Source of the DNA: Pyrinomonadaceae bacterium
GTDB lineage: Bacteria > Acidobacteriota > Blastocatellia > Pyrinomonadales > Pyrinomonadaceae
Direction of reading: 5' to 3'
NCBI GenBank assembly: GCA_030841085.1
Contig: JAVEDP010000004.1
Location: forward strand, 176,404-240,403
DNA length: 64,000 bases
Shown here piece after piece: positions 8,106 through 16,587 of the stretch. The position numbers and the translations under genes are program-made. Under the pieces are notes generated by a model. The model was given only the letters and a program-made list of their open reading frames with translations. It was not told where the DNA came from and did no database searches. Numbering within the stretch: position 1 is the first letter of the stretch; each line of letters starts with the position of its first letter.

Positions 8106-9544
8106 GATTCGCGGATAACTTCTGTGTCCCATGGTTGTTCGGATGTCGCAATTACGATCAGCGTTGTGAACACCAGAGCGTTTACCAGAATATGAAGCCC
8201 AAAATCCACCAGGCTGTGAACGGCGACGCCGGCGATGCCGATGCAGGCCCCTAAACAAGCGGCCCGTCGCAAACGATCTGACGAGGCCAAATTTGCTTTT
8301 GCATTTTTAGCAACCGCAAACAAAAACCAAGCTCCAATCGCAAGTCCCACCAAGCCGCCGCTGGCAAGTAACTCAAGATAATCGTTGTGCGCTTCCTGCG
8401 GCGTTAAGATGCCCGAGCCATCGTGAAACGCGGGCACCGCCACCCAGTAAGCGCCCATGCCGACGCCAAGAATCGGATGGGCCGCAAACATCTTCAAAGT
8501 CATGGCCCACGTTTCGTTTCGCTTCACGCTTTGATGTAGCTCGGTACTGTCACCAGACAATTCAGTGCGCGATTGTTCGATGCGCGAGGCCAACTGATCG
8601 CCGCCGAGATACAAAGTGCCGAAGACGACACCACAGACCAGGACGAGAAACAAACCAACCCGTACCGGTGAAGACTTAAGAATTTTCAGTACTTTAGATC
8701 TTGATTCAGCCGTATTTGTTCGCGACGCTGCATGACGACCTCGTAGAAACCCGCTGACAAGAAAGGCCGCCACAATAACCTGCGCCAGCATCGCTACAAG
8801 CCCGCCTCTGGAACTGCAAAGAACTAAGGCGGTCCAAACGGGAATCAACGCAGCCAGGTACAACAACACCTGGTCCCGCTTTACGCCTCCGCCGAGAATG
8901 ATTCCCAGAGTCAAACCGAACGCCATTTCCATCAAGAAGGCGAAATGGTTTCGATTAATAAACTGACCATAGCCCTGGTCCAGTTGCAGCAGAGGTAAAC
9001 CAAATCCCAGGCTGTGTTGCGTCGTTTGCCTGACAACTCCGAATACCGCACTCGCAACCGCAATCACGATTACCACATTGATCACAATCAGCAGCCGCCG
9101 CGCAGACGAGATGTAACGAAATAGAAAAAGACCGCACATTACCAGCGCGGAAAGTTGCAGCGCGAAGAAGCGGGTTTCATATGGATCAGCGCTCAGAGTG
9201 CGCCAGCTTGGCGTTGCGATGCCGCCGACATGCCCATTGCCCAGCGAAATCGTTTCCAGGAAGCAGTACAGCACCAGCGCCGCCGCCGGCATGGTTATGG
9301 ACCAGCCGGCCGTCACCCAGGCGCCACTTAAGTATCCTTCAATCAACCAGAGAATGCCCAAAGAAAACGCAGCGCATATGAAGAAGGCTTTCCACCACGC
9401 TTCTGCCGTTCCATAAGGGATCGCGCTTATTACGAATAGCGCGAGCAGCCCTGCGAATACAAGAATCCCCAACACTCGAGCAAGACGCAGCTTAAACGTT
9501 GCCGGAGCGGCTGGCATTCTTTCGGCAGTTATAGAGTGGGACAT
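8102..9544 (-). CDS. O-antigen ligase/polymerase family membrane protein
   Basis: A 480-residue protein with about 12 hydrophobic helices and the Wzy_C/WaaL signature in the large periplasmic loop (GVGMGAYW...EAHNDYLELLASGG, about residues 365-405). The family either polymerises undecaprenyl-linked repeat units or ligates glycans to an acceptor; the two are not separable by sequence here. The start ATG overlaps the stop of the WecA-like gene by 1 nt (TAATG), and the stop overlaps the TPR gene by 4 nt, giving a tightly coupled three-gene unit. Confidence 0.82.
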   Translation of the reverse strand: MSHSITAERMPAAPATFKLRLARVLGILVFAGLLALFVISAIPYGTAEAWWKAFFICAAFSLGILWLIEGYLSGAWVTAGWSITMPAAALVLYCFLETISLGNGHVGGIATPSWRTLSADPYETRFFALQLSALVMCGLFLFRYISSARRLLIVINVVIVIAVASAVFGVVRQTTQHSLGFGLPLLQLDQGYGQFINRNHFAFLMEMAFGLTLGIILGGGVKRDQVLLYLAALIPVWTALVLCSSRGGLVAMLAQVIVAAFLVSGFLRGRHAASRTNTAESRSKVLKILKSSPVRVGLFLVLVCGVVFGTLYLGGDQLASRIEQSRTELSGDSTELHQSVKRNETWAMTLKMFAAHPILGVGMGAYWVAVPAFHDGSGILTPQEAHNDYLELLASGGLVGLAIGAWFLFAVAKNAKANLASSDRLRRAACLGACIGIAGVAVHSLVDFGLHILVNALVFTTLIVIATSEQPWDTEVIRES

Positions 9545-11148
9545 TAACCGGCGATTTTTCCTGCGGTAACGGGCAAGGAAAGTTTTTCAAAACCGGAATG
9601 CTTTGGCTGCATTCCCAGAATTCGTTCGGCGGCCCCTGAAAGTTCTTTCTGCAAAAAGCTGGCGAGATAATTCATGTCCAACATTAACGGTGGACCAGCG
9701 AGCGGACGATACAGATTCATCCAGCCCCACTCGCCGTTTGCTGTAGCCAGCGGCAGGCGAAAGCACCAGTGCTCGCTTGAGCCAATCACATCTGAGACGC
9801 TGACTCCGGCACCCGCCCACGACCAGGCAATACGTCCATTAACGAATTCGATGCCTTCCGTACCGCCTTTTCTCTTCGCCTGCTGGAACGCCCGCTCATT
9901 TGCGGCGGCATGGCTCACCTGACCGATTTGCGCGTTGGCATATGCAAACTCTTCGAATGCGAGCATGTTTCCGACCGCTTCGAACAGATCGTTGAGACTG
10001 TGCGCTTTAGTTAATGCCAAACTCGCACGTCGCACTCGAATGTTGTTGGCAACCCGGAGCCGGCGATCGCCGACCGTTCGTTTCATGCCGGCGCGCAATT
10101 CGTCGACCTCGTGATAACGCAGATGGCCGACCGCGATGATTACTGCAACCGCGATTACAAACAGCACCAGTCCGGTGACCGGCGAAGATGTCTTTGTTGA
10201 AAGTGCAGCCAGCAGTCCAAACACCGCGCAGACCGCGTAAAGGATCATCACCACACGGCGTTGGGACCAGCCACGCGCCAACAGCATGTGATGAATATGT
10301 TCGCCGTCACCCTGAAACAGCGGCCGACCACTAATTAATCGTCGTGCCATGGTCATGCCGGTGTCGACAACCGGCAAACCAAACGCGAGTATCGGAGTGA
10401 TCACCGCCACAGCCGTTGTTGCTTTTTGCGCGCCCAGGACTGATAACGCCGCCAGCAGGAAGCCGACGAACAGAGCGCCTGAATCGCCCAAAAAGATTGA
10501 TGCGGGATTAAAGTTGTAACGCAAAAATCCGGTCAACGATCCGCAAAGCACAAGGGCCACCACCACCATCAGCGGATTATCGCCAGCCAGCGAAACTACC
10601 AGAATGACCAGCGATGAAAACAGTGCCGCACCTGGCGCGAGTCCATCGATGCCGTCTATTAAATTGAAAGCGTTTGAGATTCCCACCAGCCAAAAGACAG
10701 TGATAAAGAATCCGATCGCTGGATGAAAATGGACCGCCCCGACAAAAGGAACGGCCAGAACTTCAATCCGCCCGCCCATCGCAAAAAACAATGACGCGAT
10801 TAGTCCCAGCGATACAAACTTGACGACCGCGTTGGTGCCGCGCAAGTCGTCGTAAACTCCAAGCAGGAGTACCAGCGTGGCTGGAATCAGGATTATGAAG
10901 AGCTCGGAAGTGTGCGGTCGCAGCGAGTCCGTCACAAGATTCGAAACGAGTGGCAAGGCCGAGAGCGCCAAAATGAAGGAAGCAAAAATCGCCAGGCCGC
11001 CCAGCCGGGGAATGCCGTACTTGTGAACGCGACGACCATCAATCGGCACGTCCAGCAGTTTGTACCGCTGGCAAAAGCGACGAACGAGCGGCGTAATGAC
11101 GAGTGCCGAAAAAGTGGCGATTAGGAAAAGGCCAAAATAGGTATTCAC
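9544..11148 (-). CDS. WecA/MraY-family undecaprenyl-phosphate sugar-1-phosphate transferase with C-terminal extension
   Basis: A 534-residue polytopic membrane protein. Family motifs are in order: DVPIDGRRVHKYGIPRLGG (33-51), the Asp pair near 100-101, NLIDGIDG (162-169), FLGDSG (219-224) and HIHH (284-287). These place it with WecA/TagO enzymes that load GlcNAc-1-P or a similar sugar on undecaprenyl phosphate and start glycan assembly. Typical members are 330-370 residues. Here about 170 further residues follow the last membrane helix, forming a soluble, possibly sensory domain with no motif I recognise. Confidence 0.85.
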   Translation of the reverse strand: MNTYFGLFLIATFSALVITPLVRRFCQRYKLLDVPIDGRRVHKYGIPRLGGLAIFASFILALSALPLVSNLVTDSLRPHTSELFIILIPATLVLLLGVYDDLRGTNAVVKFVSLGLIASLFFAMGGRIEVLAVPFVGAVHFHPAIGFFITVFWLVGISNAFNLIDGIDGLAPGAALFSSLVILVVSLAGDNPLMVVVALVLCGSLTGFLRYNFNPASIFLGDSGALFVGFLLAALSVLGAQKATTAVAVITPILAFGLPVVDTGMTMARRLISGRPLFQGDGEHIHHMLLARGWSQRRVVMILYAVCAVFGLLAALSTKTSSPVTGLVLFVIAVAVIIAVGHLRYHEVDELRAGMKRTVGDRRLRVANNIRVRRASLALTKAHSLNDLFEAVGNMLAFEEFAYANAQIGQVSHAAANERAFQQAKRKGGTEGIEFVNGRIAWSWAGAGVSVSDVIGSSEHWCFRLPLATANGEWGWMNLYRPLAGPPLMLDMNYLASFLQKELSGAAERILGMQPKHSGFEKLSLPVTAGKIAG

Positions 11149-11187
11149 TGGGGGCGACCTCGTACAGGTTAAATCGGGAGTTTAATA

Positions 11188-12456
11188 CTAACTGGAGCGG
11201 CCGGCGAGAACTCGGCTTTCGCTAATCGGCTTGGCTAAAAGATTCTCCGCCGGCTTACGTGACTCGAGCAAACTGATCATTTGCGGCATCAGCGTTTGCC
11301 TGGAGAAAGTGTTTGCGTCTTCAGGCACGCTGGGGTTCCGTTCCCGGCGGATCGTAAGCTCCGTCAGTATATGATCAATTACCAGCTTACTGTCACCATG
11401 ATGAACTGCATACGCGCGATGACCATTCTCCAGCCTGGCAATTATTTCGCTGATGTGGCTCTCCGCCGGCCCAATGTAAAGGAAAGGACTACCCAACCTT
11501 AATATATTATAAAGTTTGCATGGGTGCACAATTCCAACAAAAACCTCACCCATGACAACCGTGTGGAGATCCGCCGCTGAAAGAGACGCTGAAAGCTTTT
11601 CGGTTGTCTGATAAGGAAGGCAGCGTACGTTATCCAAGCGATGAGTCGCGGCAAACTGCCGCACCTTTTCCTGCTCGCTGCCGCCGCCAACAAACAAAAA
11701 CACGACATCGCTTCGATCCGATAAGTGTCGCGCTGCGTCCAGCAGTGTTTGCAGTGGATGACAGGGACTGTGATTGCCGGCGTACATCACGACGAAAGAG
11801 TCTGTCAGACCGTGTTCCTTGCGAAACGCTTCCCTGCCCTGCTGGTCATAATGGACCTGATCATCGTGCGCCCAAGGCGGCAGCACAGTTATCAGCTCGG
11901 GCCGAACGCCTTTCGCAAGGATGCGACTCTTCATGAAGTGATCCAAAGCGATGATGCCATCAGCATGGTCCAGGCTCGACTTGAGCAACGCTGCCAGCAT
12001 TTTCCCGGTCAGAGAATTTTGGCGCAGCCAGCCGGCAGCGATGGCTTCGTCGGGATTAAGATCCATGACCCAAAAGAAAAACTTACCGCCCTTGAGGCGC
12101 ACAAAGAGTGAACCAAGATAAGAGATCAGCGGTGGCGACGTTAACGCCACCACGGCGTCAAAGCGCGGCAAGCGCAGCAATTGCCAGGAGCAGTTAATCA
12201 GAAAACTTGCAAAGTTAATTGCGCGGCGCAGCCTGCTGTTCTTACCAAGCGCCAGCGACGAAATCCGTATGATGTTTATTCCGCGCCAGGTTTCGCGTCG
12301 CGGAAAACGCTTTGACGGATCATCGTAACCGCGGTCGCTGGCGATGACGGTGACGGAGTGACCAGCCTCGGAAAGCCCGACAGCCAAATCCGTAAGCTGC
12401 TGGGCCGTGGCCATCAGGTCCGGATGGAAACACTGGTTAAGTAATAAAAAGTTCAT
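11188..12456 (-). CDS. Family 4 (GT-B) glycosyltransferase
   Basis: About 422 residues from ATG 12456. The 18 codons further upstream in frame read through the GTTTGCT repeat array and are unlikely to be native. The N-terminal LLNQCFHPDLMATAQQLTDL is typical of WbuB-like GT4 enzymes. The nucleotide-binding C-terminal domain contains VMYAGNHSPCHPL and an atypical ESH-type ending rather than a clean EX7E. It transfers a sugar in cytoplasmic assembly of the surface glycan; donor and acceptor are unknown. The intergenic gap to the UDP-glucuronate decarboxylase gene is filled by 7-nt repeats. Confidence 0.8.
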   Translation of the reverse strand: MNFLLLNQCFHPDLMATAQQLTDLAVGLSEAGHSVTVIASDRGYDDPSKRFPRRETWRGINIIRISSLALGKNSRLRRAINFASFLINCSWQLLRLPRFDAVVALTSPPLISYLGSLFVRLKGGKFFFWVMDLNPDEAIAAGWLRQNSLTGKMLAALLKSSLDHADGIIALDHFMKSRILAKGVRPELITVLPPWAHDDQVHYDQQGREAFRKEHGLTDSFVVMYAGNHSPCHPLQTLLDAARHLSDRSDVVFLFVGGGSEQEKVRQFAATHRLDNVRCLPYQTTEKLSASLSAADLHTVVMGEVFVGIVHPCKLYNILRLGSPFLYIGPAESHISEIIARLENGHRAYAVHHGDSKLVIDHILTELTIRRERNPSVPEDANTFSRQTLMPQMISLLESRKPAENLLAKPISESRVLAGRSS

Positions 12457-12459
12457 CTT

Positions 12460-12600
12460 AATAGCAAACAGTAAACAGCAAACGGTGGAACAGCAGAAAG
12501 CGGTATCCAATTTTGGCTGCGCTCACCGCTTACTGCGGGCTGTTTGCTGTTCACTGCTTGCTGTTAACTGTTTTTCTGTTTGCTGTTTACTGTTTGCTTA
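12460..12600. repeat. Inverted arrays of a GTTTGCT-type 7-nt repeat
   Basis: The left part (12466-12485 and on) reads AGCAAACAGTAAACAGCAAA and the right part (12538-12600) repeats the complement TGTTTGCTGTT many times with point changes. The two face each other across about 40 nt and could fold as one long hairpin in the mRNA. The right part runs into the last codons of the downstream-listed epimerase gene (stop at 12564). No ORF lies inside. Confidence 0.75.
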
Positions 12601-13511
12601 AAATACGCAACGGTTTTCAGGAGCCCTTCGTTCAGAGCAATCGTCGGATTCCAACCGAGCAGCGTTTGCGCCCGCGTAATATTTGGCTGGCGCTGTTTTG
12701 GATCATCCTCAGGCAATGGCAGGTACACAATTTCAGATTTCGAGCCACACATCTTTATCACTTCGTCCGCCAACTGCCTGATCGTAAACTCACCCGGGTT
12801 TCCCAGGTTGACCGGATCGTGCACGTCTGCAGCGTTCATCAGTCGAATCAGCGCCTCAACTAAATCGTCGACATAACAAAACGATCGCGTCTGCTGGCCG
12901 GAACCGTAAAGCGTCAGCGGCTGGCCGCGCAGCGCCTGCACAATAAAATTGGAAACAACGCGGCCATCGTCCTCGAGCATGCGTGGTCCATAAGTATTAA
13001 AGATTCTCGCGATGCGTGTATCGACATGGTTCTGCCGGTGGTAATCCATCATCAACGTTTCCGCAATACGCTTGCCTTCGTCGTAACAGGACCGCAAGCC
13101 AATCGGATTCACATTGCCCCAATACTCTTCAGTTTGCGGATGAAGCAGCGGGTCGCCGTAAACTTCCGACGTCGACGCTTGCAGAATGCGCGCGCGCACG
13201 CGTTTCGCCAGGCCCAGCATATTGATCATGCCCATCACGCTGGTCTTCACCGTCTTCACCGGATTGTATTGATAATGAATTGGCGATGCCGGACAAGCGA
13301 GATTATAAATCTGATCCACTTCCACCAGGATCGGCTCGATCACGTCGTGACGGATTAATTCGAAGTGATGATTATCGAGCAGCTTGATAATGTTCGTGCG
13401 GCGCCCAGTAAAGAAATTATCGAGACAAAGGACGTCGTGCCCCTCGCCAAGTAATCGTTCACACAAATGTGAACCAATGAACCCCGCGCCGCCGGTGACT
13501 AGTATTCTCAT
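12564..13511 (-). CDS. UDP-glucuronate decarboxylase (UDP-xylose synthase)
   Basis: A 315-residue extended short-chain dehydrogenase. The NAD-binding GGAGFIG is at 7-13, STSEVYGD at 113-120, and the catalytic Tyr143 and Lys147 in [20 protein letters not shown] and the [10 protein letters not shown] stretch are typical of UXS enzymes, which convert UDP-glucuronate to UDP-xylose for the polysaccharide pathway. The last about 12 residues (TVNSKQKNS region) are encoded by a 7-nt repeat array. The start codon lies only 2-3 nt from another array (13514-13544), so no Shine-Dalgarno sequence is present. Confidence 0.9.
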   Translation of the reverse strand: MRILVTGGAGFIGSHLCERLLGEGHDVLCLDNFFTGRRTNIIKLLDNHHFELIRHDVIEPILVEVDQIYNLACPASPIHYQYNPVKTVKTSVMGMINMLGLAKRVRARILQASTSEVYGDPLLHPQTEEYWGNVNPIGLRSCYDEGKRIAETLMMDYHRQNHVDTRIARIFNTYGPRMLEDDGRVVSNFIVQALRGQPLTLYGSGQQTRSFCYVDDLVEALIRLMNAADVHDPVNLGNPGEFTIRQLADEVIKMCGSKSEIVYLPLPEDDPKQRQPNITRAQTLLGWNPTIALNEGLLKTVAYFKQTVNSKQKNS

Positions 13512-13513
13512 AA

Positions 13514-13544
13514 GTTTCGAGTTTCGAGTTTCGAGTTTCGAGTT
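13514..13544. repeat. GTTTCGA 7-nt array, left arm of cassette A
   Basis: Four and a half tandem copies of GTTTCGA. The sequence is the inverted complement of the array at 13994-14038. Together they bracket the S23-like gene at 13556-13954 and fill the whole gap between the flanking genes. Confidence 0.85.
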
Positions 13545-13555
13545 GTTATGCGTGT

Positions 13556-13954
13556 TTAGCTTACAGTCTTGAACTTGGTTCCTTTGTACCCGGATGCACG
13601 AAGATATTTCATCAAACCTCCAACCATTTTCCCCGTTTCCGCTGCAAGCTGATTCAGTTCATTAAAATCTGTATCCTGAATATAGCCCTGATCCGAAGCG
13701 ACATAGAGTTGGCATTTAACTTCCGCCGCAGATCCTTTTGCAGTCGCGAGAAAATGGACGAATTCTGCCGTGCCACTTCGATCAAACCCTTCCGCAATAT
13801 TAGACATCACAGACACTGCCGCCCTTCTAATCTGATCTCGAAGCGCAAAGTCTCTAGCGAAGGGTACTTTTCCGGAAACGGCGTAAACCCGACGTGTTAA
13901 TTCGCGCGCCTTCCTCCAACATTCAATTTCTTCAAATTTCTTAAACGTAGCCAT
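13556..13954 (-). CDS. S23-like four-helix-bundle protein, copy A
   Basis: A 132-residue all-helical protein of the four-helix-bundle family related to proteins encoded in 23S rRNA intervening sequences (TIGR02436 type). The diagnostic core is [18 protein letters not shown] (about residues 40-58), followed by [19 protein letters not shown] and a C-terminal helix with [13 protein letters not shown]. Biochemical function is not established; homologues bind nucleic acid or act as accessory subunits. It sits alone between inverted 7-nt arrays inside the polysaccharide locus. Two more family members (40280 and 43287) have the same arrangement. Confidence 0.88.
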   Translation of the reverse strand: MATFKKFEEIECWRKARELTRRVYAVSGKVPFARDFALRDQIRRAAVSVMSNIAEGFDRSGTAEFVHFLATAKGSAAEVKCQLYVASDQGYIQDTDFNELNQLAAETGKMVGGLMKYLRASGYKGTKFKTVS

Positions 13955-13993
13955 CGATTTTCCCTTTCCAGGGTGATAAGTGAAGCGGCTGTT

Positions 13994-14038
13994 TACTCGA
14001 AACTCGAAACCCGAAACTCGAAACCCGAAACCCGAAAC
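13994..14038. repeat. CGAAACT/CGAAACC 7-nt array, right arm of cassette A
   Basis: Six copies alternating CGAAACT and CGAAACC. It ends directly at the TAG stop codon (14038-14040) of the carbamoyltransferase gene. It can pair with 13514-13544. Confidence 0.85.
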
Positions 14039-16005
14039 TAACTTTTTCGTCTAACTGAGTGGTTACCCAAATACAAAACATCCATTCTAGTCTTCAGGAA
14101 ACAATCGATCGCATGCGCAGGCGTGCAGACCACCGGCTCGTTTTCATTGAACGAAGTATTCAGCACAATCGGCACCCCGGTTAATTTATCGAAGTCGCTG
14201 ATAAGCTGGTAATACCTGTCGTTAACTTCGCGCGACACAGTCTGCAAACGTCCCGAACCATCAACGTGCGTGATCGCCGGCACTTCCGCACGCCGCTCAG
14301 GCCGCACCTGATAGACCATCAACATCGTTGGCGCCGGATGGTCCTGCTCGAAATAATCCGCCGTGCGCTCCTCGAGTATCGACGGCGCAAAAGGACGAAA
14401 CGGCTCGCGCTTCTTGATGCGCTCGTTCAGAATTTCTTTCATGTCCGCGCGGCGTGGATCGACAACGATGGAACGATTGCCGAGCGCGCGTGGGCCAAAC
14501 TCCATCCGCCCCTGAAACCAGCCGACAACCAAGCCATCAGCAATGTCCTGCGCCGCGCGTTTGGTTACCTCTTCGTCGCTGAGCGTTTCGAAAATCAGTT
14601 CGCGCTGCTCCAGTTGCCTCTGAATTTCGTCGTTAGTAAATTCCGGACCCGTGTAAGCACCGAGCATTACTTCGCGCCGCGGTTGCTTCAGAATGCCATT
14701 ATGAATTTCATAGCAAACACCCAGCGCCGTGCCGCTGTCGCCGGCTGCCGGTTGCACATAGACGCGGCGGAACGGCGTGTTCAGCAAAATCTTGCCGTTC
14801 ATCACCGAGTTGTAAGCGACGCCACCGGACAATCCCAGGTCAGTCAAACCGGTTTCTTCATGCAGATGGTTGAGAATGTGGAAACCGACCTCTTCCAATC
14901 TCTGTTGCAGACTAGCGGCGATATCGCGCTCGCGATCGGTCAATGCGGCGCCAGGCTCACGCGCTGGTCCAAACGTTTGCGCAAACGCGTCGGAAAATAT
15001 GCGGCCAACGGTCGGCGAGCCCTGGTCCCAGGTCATGTCAACACCTTCGGCATGATGGCGAAAATAATCCAGGTCCAATTTGAATTTGCCGCCGGCTTCC
15101 GTTTGGATGATTTTGCGAAACTCAGTCATGAAACGAGGCTTACCGTACGGCGCGAGTCCCATAACTTTCCCTTCATCGCCGTAATGAGGAAAGCCGAGAA
15201 ACTGCGTCGTCGCCGTGTACACGATGCCGGTAGAGTACGGATATTCGACCTGGCCCAGGACGTTGATTGTGTTGCCATCGCCGCTGGCCCACATCGTGGA
15301 GATGAAATCGCCAAAGCCATCGATTGACAGCAACGCCGCCCGGTCGAAATGCGAGACATAAAAAGAGCTGGCCAGGTGCGCGCGGTGATGTTCGATGTTA
15401 TGAAACTGCGCGCGAATACTATTTTTCTGAACGCCCAGCGCGCGCGCTACGTCATCCTTAAGATCGCGCACCTTCGCGGCGTTTCCCAGCCGGTCCTTAA
15501 TCTGAGCGAAAATTCCTTTGCCGTTGCGACCGTTGCCGGGAGAAGAAGTGCTGAGTGCTGAGTGCTGAGTGCTGAGTGCTGAGTGCTGAGTCTCAGGTGC
15601 TGAGTGCTGCGTGCCGAGCGCTGAGTCTTCAGAGCCGTCTATGGCTGCTAGTTCGACTGCTGTGTCAGATAAATCCGAATTCCGAAATCCGAAATCCGAA
15701 ATTCGGTTCTGCTTGCTGCCGTCTGCCGTCTGCCGTCTGCCGACTGCTTTTGCCGCCCGCGACGCGGCGAACAGGACCTTCTTATGCAAATGCGCGGAAG
15801 GGTCACGCGATATGCCGATGTGGTCCACGTCTTCGATGGTTATCCCGGCTGCCTCGAGACAATAGCGCAACGCCGCCGCCGGAAACCCGGCGCAGTGTTT
15901 CACGCGATTGAAGCGTTCTTCTTCCGCCGCCGCCACGATTCGCCCGTCCTTGATCAAGGCCGCAGCCGCGTCACCGTGATATGCGTTGATACCTAAAATG
16001 TACAT
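14038..16005 (-). CDS. Carbamoyltransferase (NodU/CmcH/TobZ family) interrupted by repeat-encoded segment
   Basis: A 655-residue protein, longer than the usual 570-600. The N-terminal YILGINAYHGDAAAAL and HHRAHLAS (206-213) belong to the Kae1-like domain. The C-terminal FGPRALGNRSI and REPFRPFAPS regions belong to the carbamoyl-transfer domain. The family uses carbamoyl phosphate and ATP to carbamoylate sugar hydroxyls, here probably a residue of the surface glycan. Residues about 90-160 are extra: they are encoded by AAATCCG, GTCTGCC and CTCAGCA 7-nt arrays and read as periodic Ser/Thr/Gln/His peptide. The frame stays open, so the enzyme may still fold around a disordered loop. Confidence 0.88.
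   Translation of the reverse strand: MYILGINAYHGDAAAALIKDGRIVAAAEEERFNRVKHCAGFPAAALRYCLEAAGITIEDVDHIGISRDPSAHLHKKVLFAASRAAKAVGRRQTADGSKQNRISDFGFRNSDLSDTAVELAAIDGSEDSALGTQHSAPETQHSALSTQHSALSTSSPGNGRNGKGIFAQIKDRLGNAAKVRDLKDDVARALGVQKNSIRAQFHNIEHHRAHLASSFYVSHFDRAALLSIDGFGDFISTMWASGDGNTINVLGQVEYPYSTGIVYTATTQFLGFPHYGDEGKVMGLAPYGKPRFMTEFRKIIQTEAGGKFKLDLDYFRHHAEGVDMTWDQGSPTVGRIFSDAFAQTFGPAREPGAALTDRERDIAASLQQRLEEVGFHILNHLHEETGLTDLGLSGGVAYNSVMNGKILLNTPFRRVYVQPAAGDSGTALGVCYEIHNGILKQPRREVMLGAYTGPEFTNDEIQRQLEQRELIFETLSDEEVTKRAAQDIADGLVVGWFQGRMEFGPRALGNRSIVVDPRRADMKEILNERIKKREPFRPFAPSILEERTADYFEQDHPAPTMLMVYQVRPERRAEVPAITHVDGSGRLQTVSREVNDRYYQLISDFDKLTGVPIVLNTSFNENEPVVCTPAHAIDCFLKTRMDVLYLGNHSVRRKS
15547..15588. 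repeat. AGTGCTG 7-nt array inside the carbamoyltransferase gene (6 copies)
   Basis: Six exact tandem copies on the plus strand. On the coding strand it reads CTCAGCA, which is stop-free in all frames. In the other orientation it would give TGA in every frame. Confidence 0.95.
15671..15741. repeat. AAATCCG and GTCTGCC 7-nt arrays inside the carbamoyltransferase gene
   Basis: Four to five degenerate AAATCCG copies (15671-15706) followed by three exact GTCTGCC copies (15721-15741). They encode the ISDFGFRNSDL part of the extra loop. Confidence 0.9.
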
Positions 16006-16111
16006 TTTAAGATTTTCGGATTGCGAATTTCGAATTTAGACGAAGGTCCGGTTTTTGAGTTTCGAATTGCAGACGTCGGATTTCTGACTGGATGCCTAGG
16101 TGAGTGCTGAA
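16006..16111. repeat. Degenerate 7-nt repeat remnants between toxin and carbamoyltransferase genes
   Basis: The gap contains scattered TTTCGGATT, TTTCGAATT and GAGTTTCGAATT fragments with the look of decayed CGGATTT/GTTTCGA arrays. No ORF or clear promoter is seen. Confidence 0.5.
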
Positions 16112-16372
16112 TTAACGGTAAATTTCCCTACGGTGTCCGATTAGATGGATAGTCAGAAGTTCCCTTTCGGGATTAGTTGAATAAATGATTCGATAGTCCC
16201 CAACGCGCAATTTGAACAAACCCTTCATTGGGCCCGTTAGCGGTTGCGGAGTGATTTGTTCAAAGTTCTCGCATAACCATTTAGCTTTGCCTACGATCCT
16301 TTGAGCGACAAGCTTGTCAATCCGGGTTAGATCTTCGATGGCTTCAGACTTGAATTCAATTTGCCAAGCCAT
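16112..16372 (-). CDS. RelE/ParE-family toxin
   Basis: An 86-residue protein (ATG at 16372; a GTG one codon upstream is possible). FKSEAIEDLTRIDKLVAQRI, KLRVGDYRIIYS and the C-terminal HRREIYR match RelE/ParE-superfamily toxins, which in the RelE branch cleave ribosome-bound mRNA and in the ParE branch inhibit gyrase. The sequence alone does not decide the target. The start overlaps the antitoxin stop by 1 nt (TGATG), giving the usual antitoxin-first translational coupling. Confidence 0.88.
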   Translation of the reverse strand: MAWQIEFKSEAIEDLTRIDKLVAQRIVGKAKWLCENFEQITPQPLTGPMKGLFKLRVGDYRIIYSTNPERELLTIHLIGHRREIYR

Positions 16373-16587
16373 CACCAGCGCAAACCTGTTTTCCTAGTCA
16401 TTTCCTCAGGCGCGACCCCAGTCCCGCCATCCTGCGTTTCTTCCAGGGAGCGCAGCAGCCGTTCGCGAACCACATCGTTTAGCTCAAGTCCAGAATCCGG
16501 GTCACCTAGAATTTCCTCGAGCCTTTCTTCGACTGTCTGGCGGATCAGAAATTTGAGTTCATCAACCGTCATCTCTTCCATTCTCAT
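16372..16587 (-). CDS. Cognate antitoxin of the RelE/ParE toxin
   Basis: A 71-residue acidic protein with VDELKFLIRQTVEERLEEIL and LGDPDSGLEL. This pattern is common in small antitoxins found directly upstream of RelE/ParE toxins, for example in cyanobacteria. The C-terminal tail ending TGLRW is the likely toxin-binding part. The ATG overlaps the stop of the preceding antitoxin-like gene by 4 nt (ATGA) and its own stop overlaps the toxin start. Confidence 0.8.
   Translation of the reverse strand: MRMEEMTVDELKFLIRQTVEERLEEILGDPDSGLELNDVVRERLLRSLEETQDGGTGVAPEEMTRKTGLRW

Noticed and set aside
12457..12510. Longer N-terminus of the glycosyltransferase at 11188
   Set aside because: The 18 extra codons are read through the GTTTGCT repeat. 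Homologous GT4 proteins start at the MNFLLLNQ site.
13556..13954. Diversity-generating retroelement accessory protein (Avd-like four-helix bundle)
   Set aside because: The fold family is related, but there is no reverse transcriptase, template repeat or variable repeat nearby. The IVS/S23-type assignment fits better.
15540..15760. CRISPR-like array in the carbamoyltransferase gene
   Set aside because: Units are 7 nt and directly adjacent, with no spacers, and no cas genes occur in the window.
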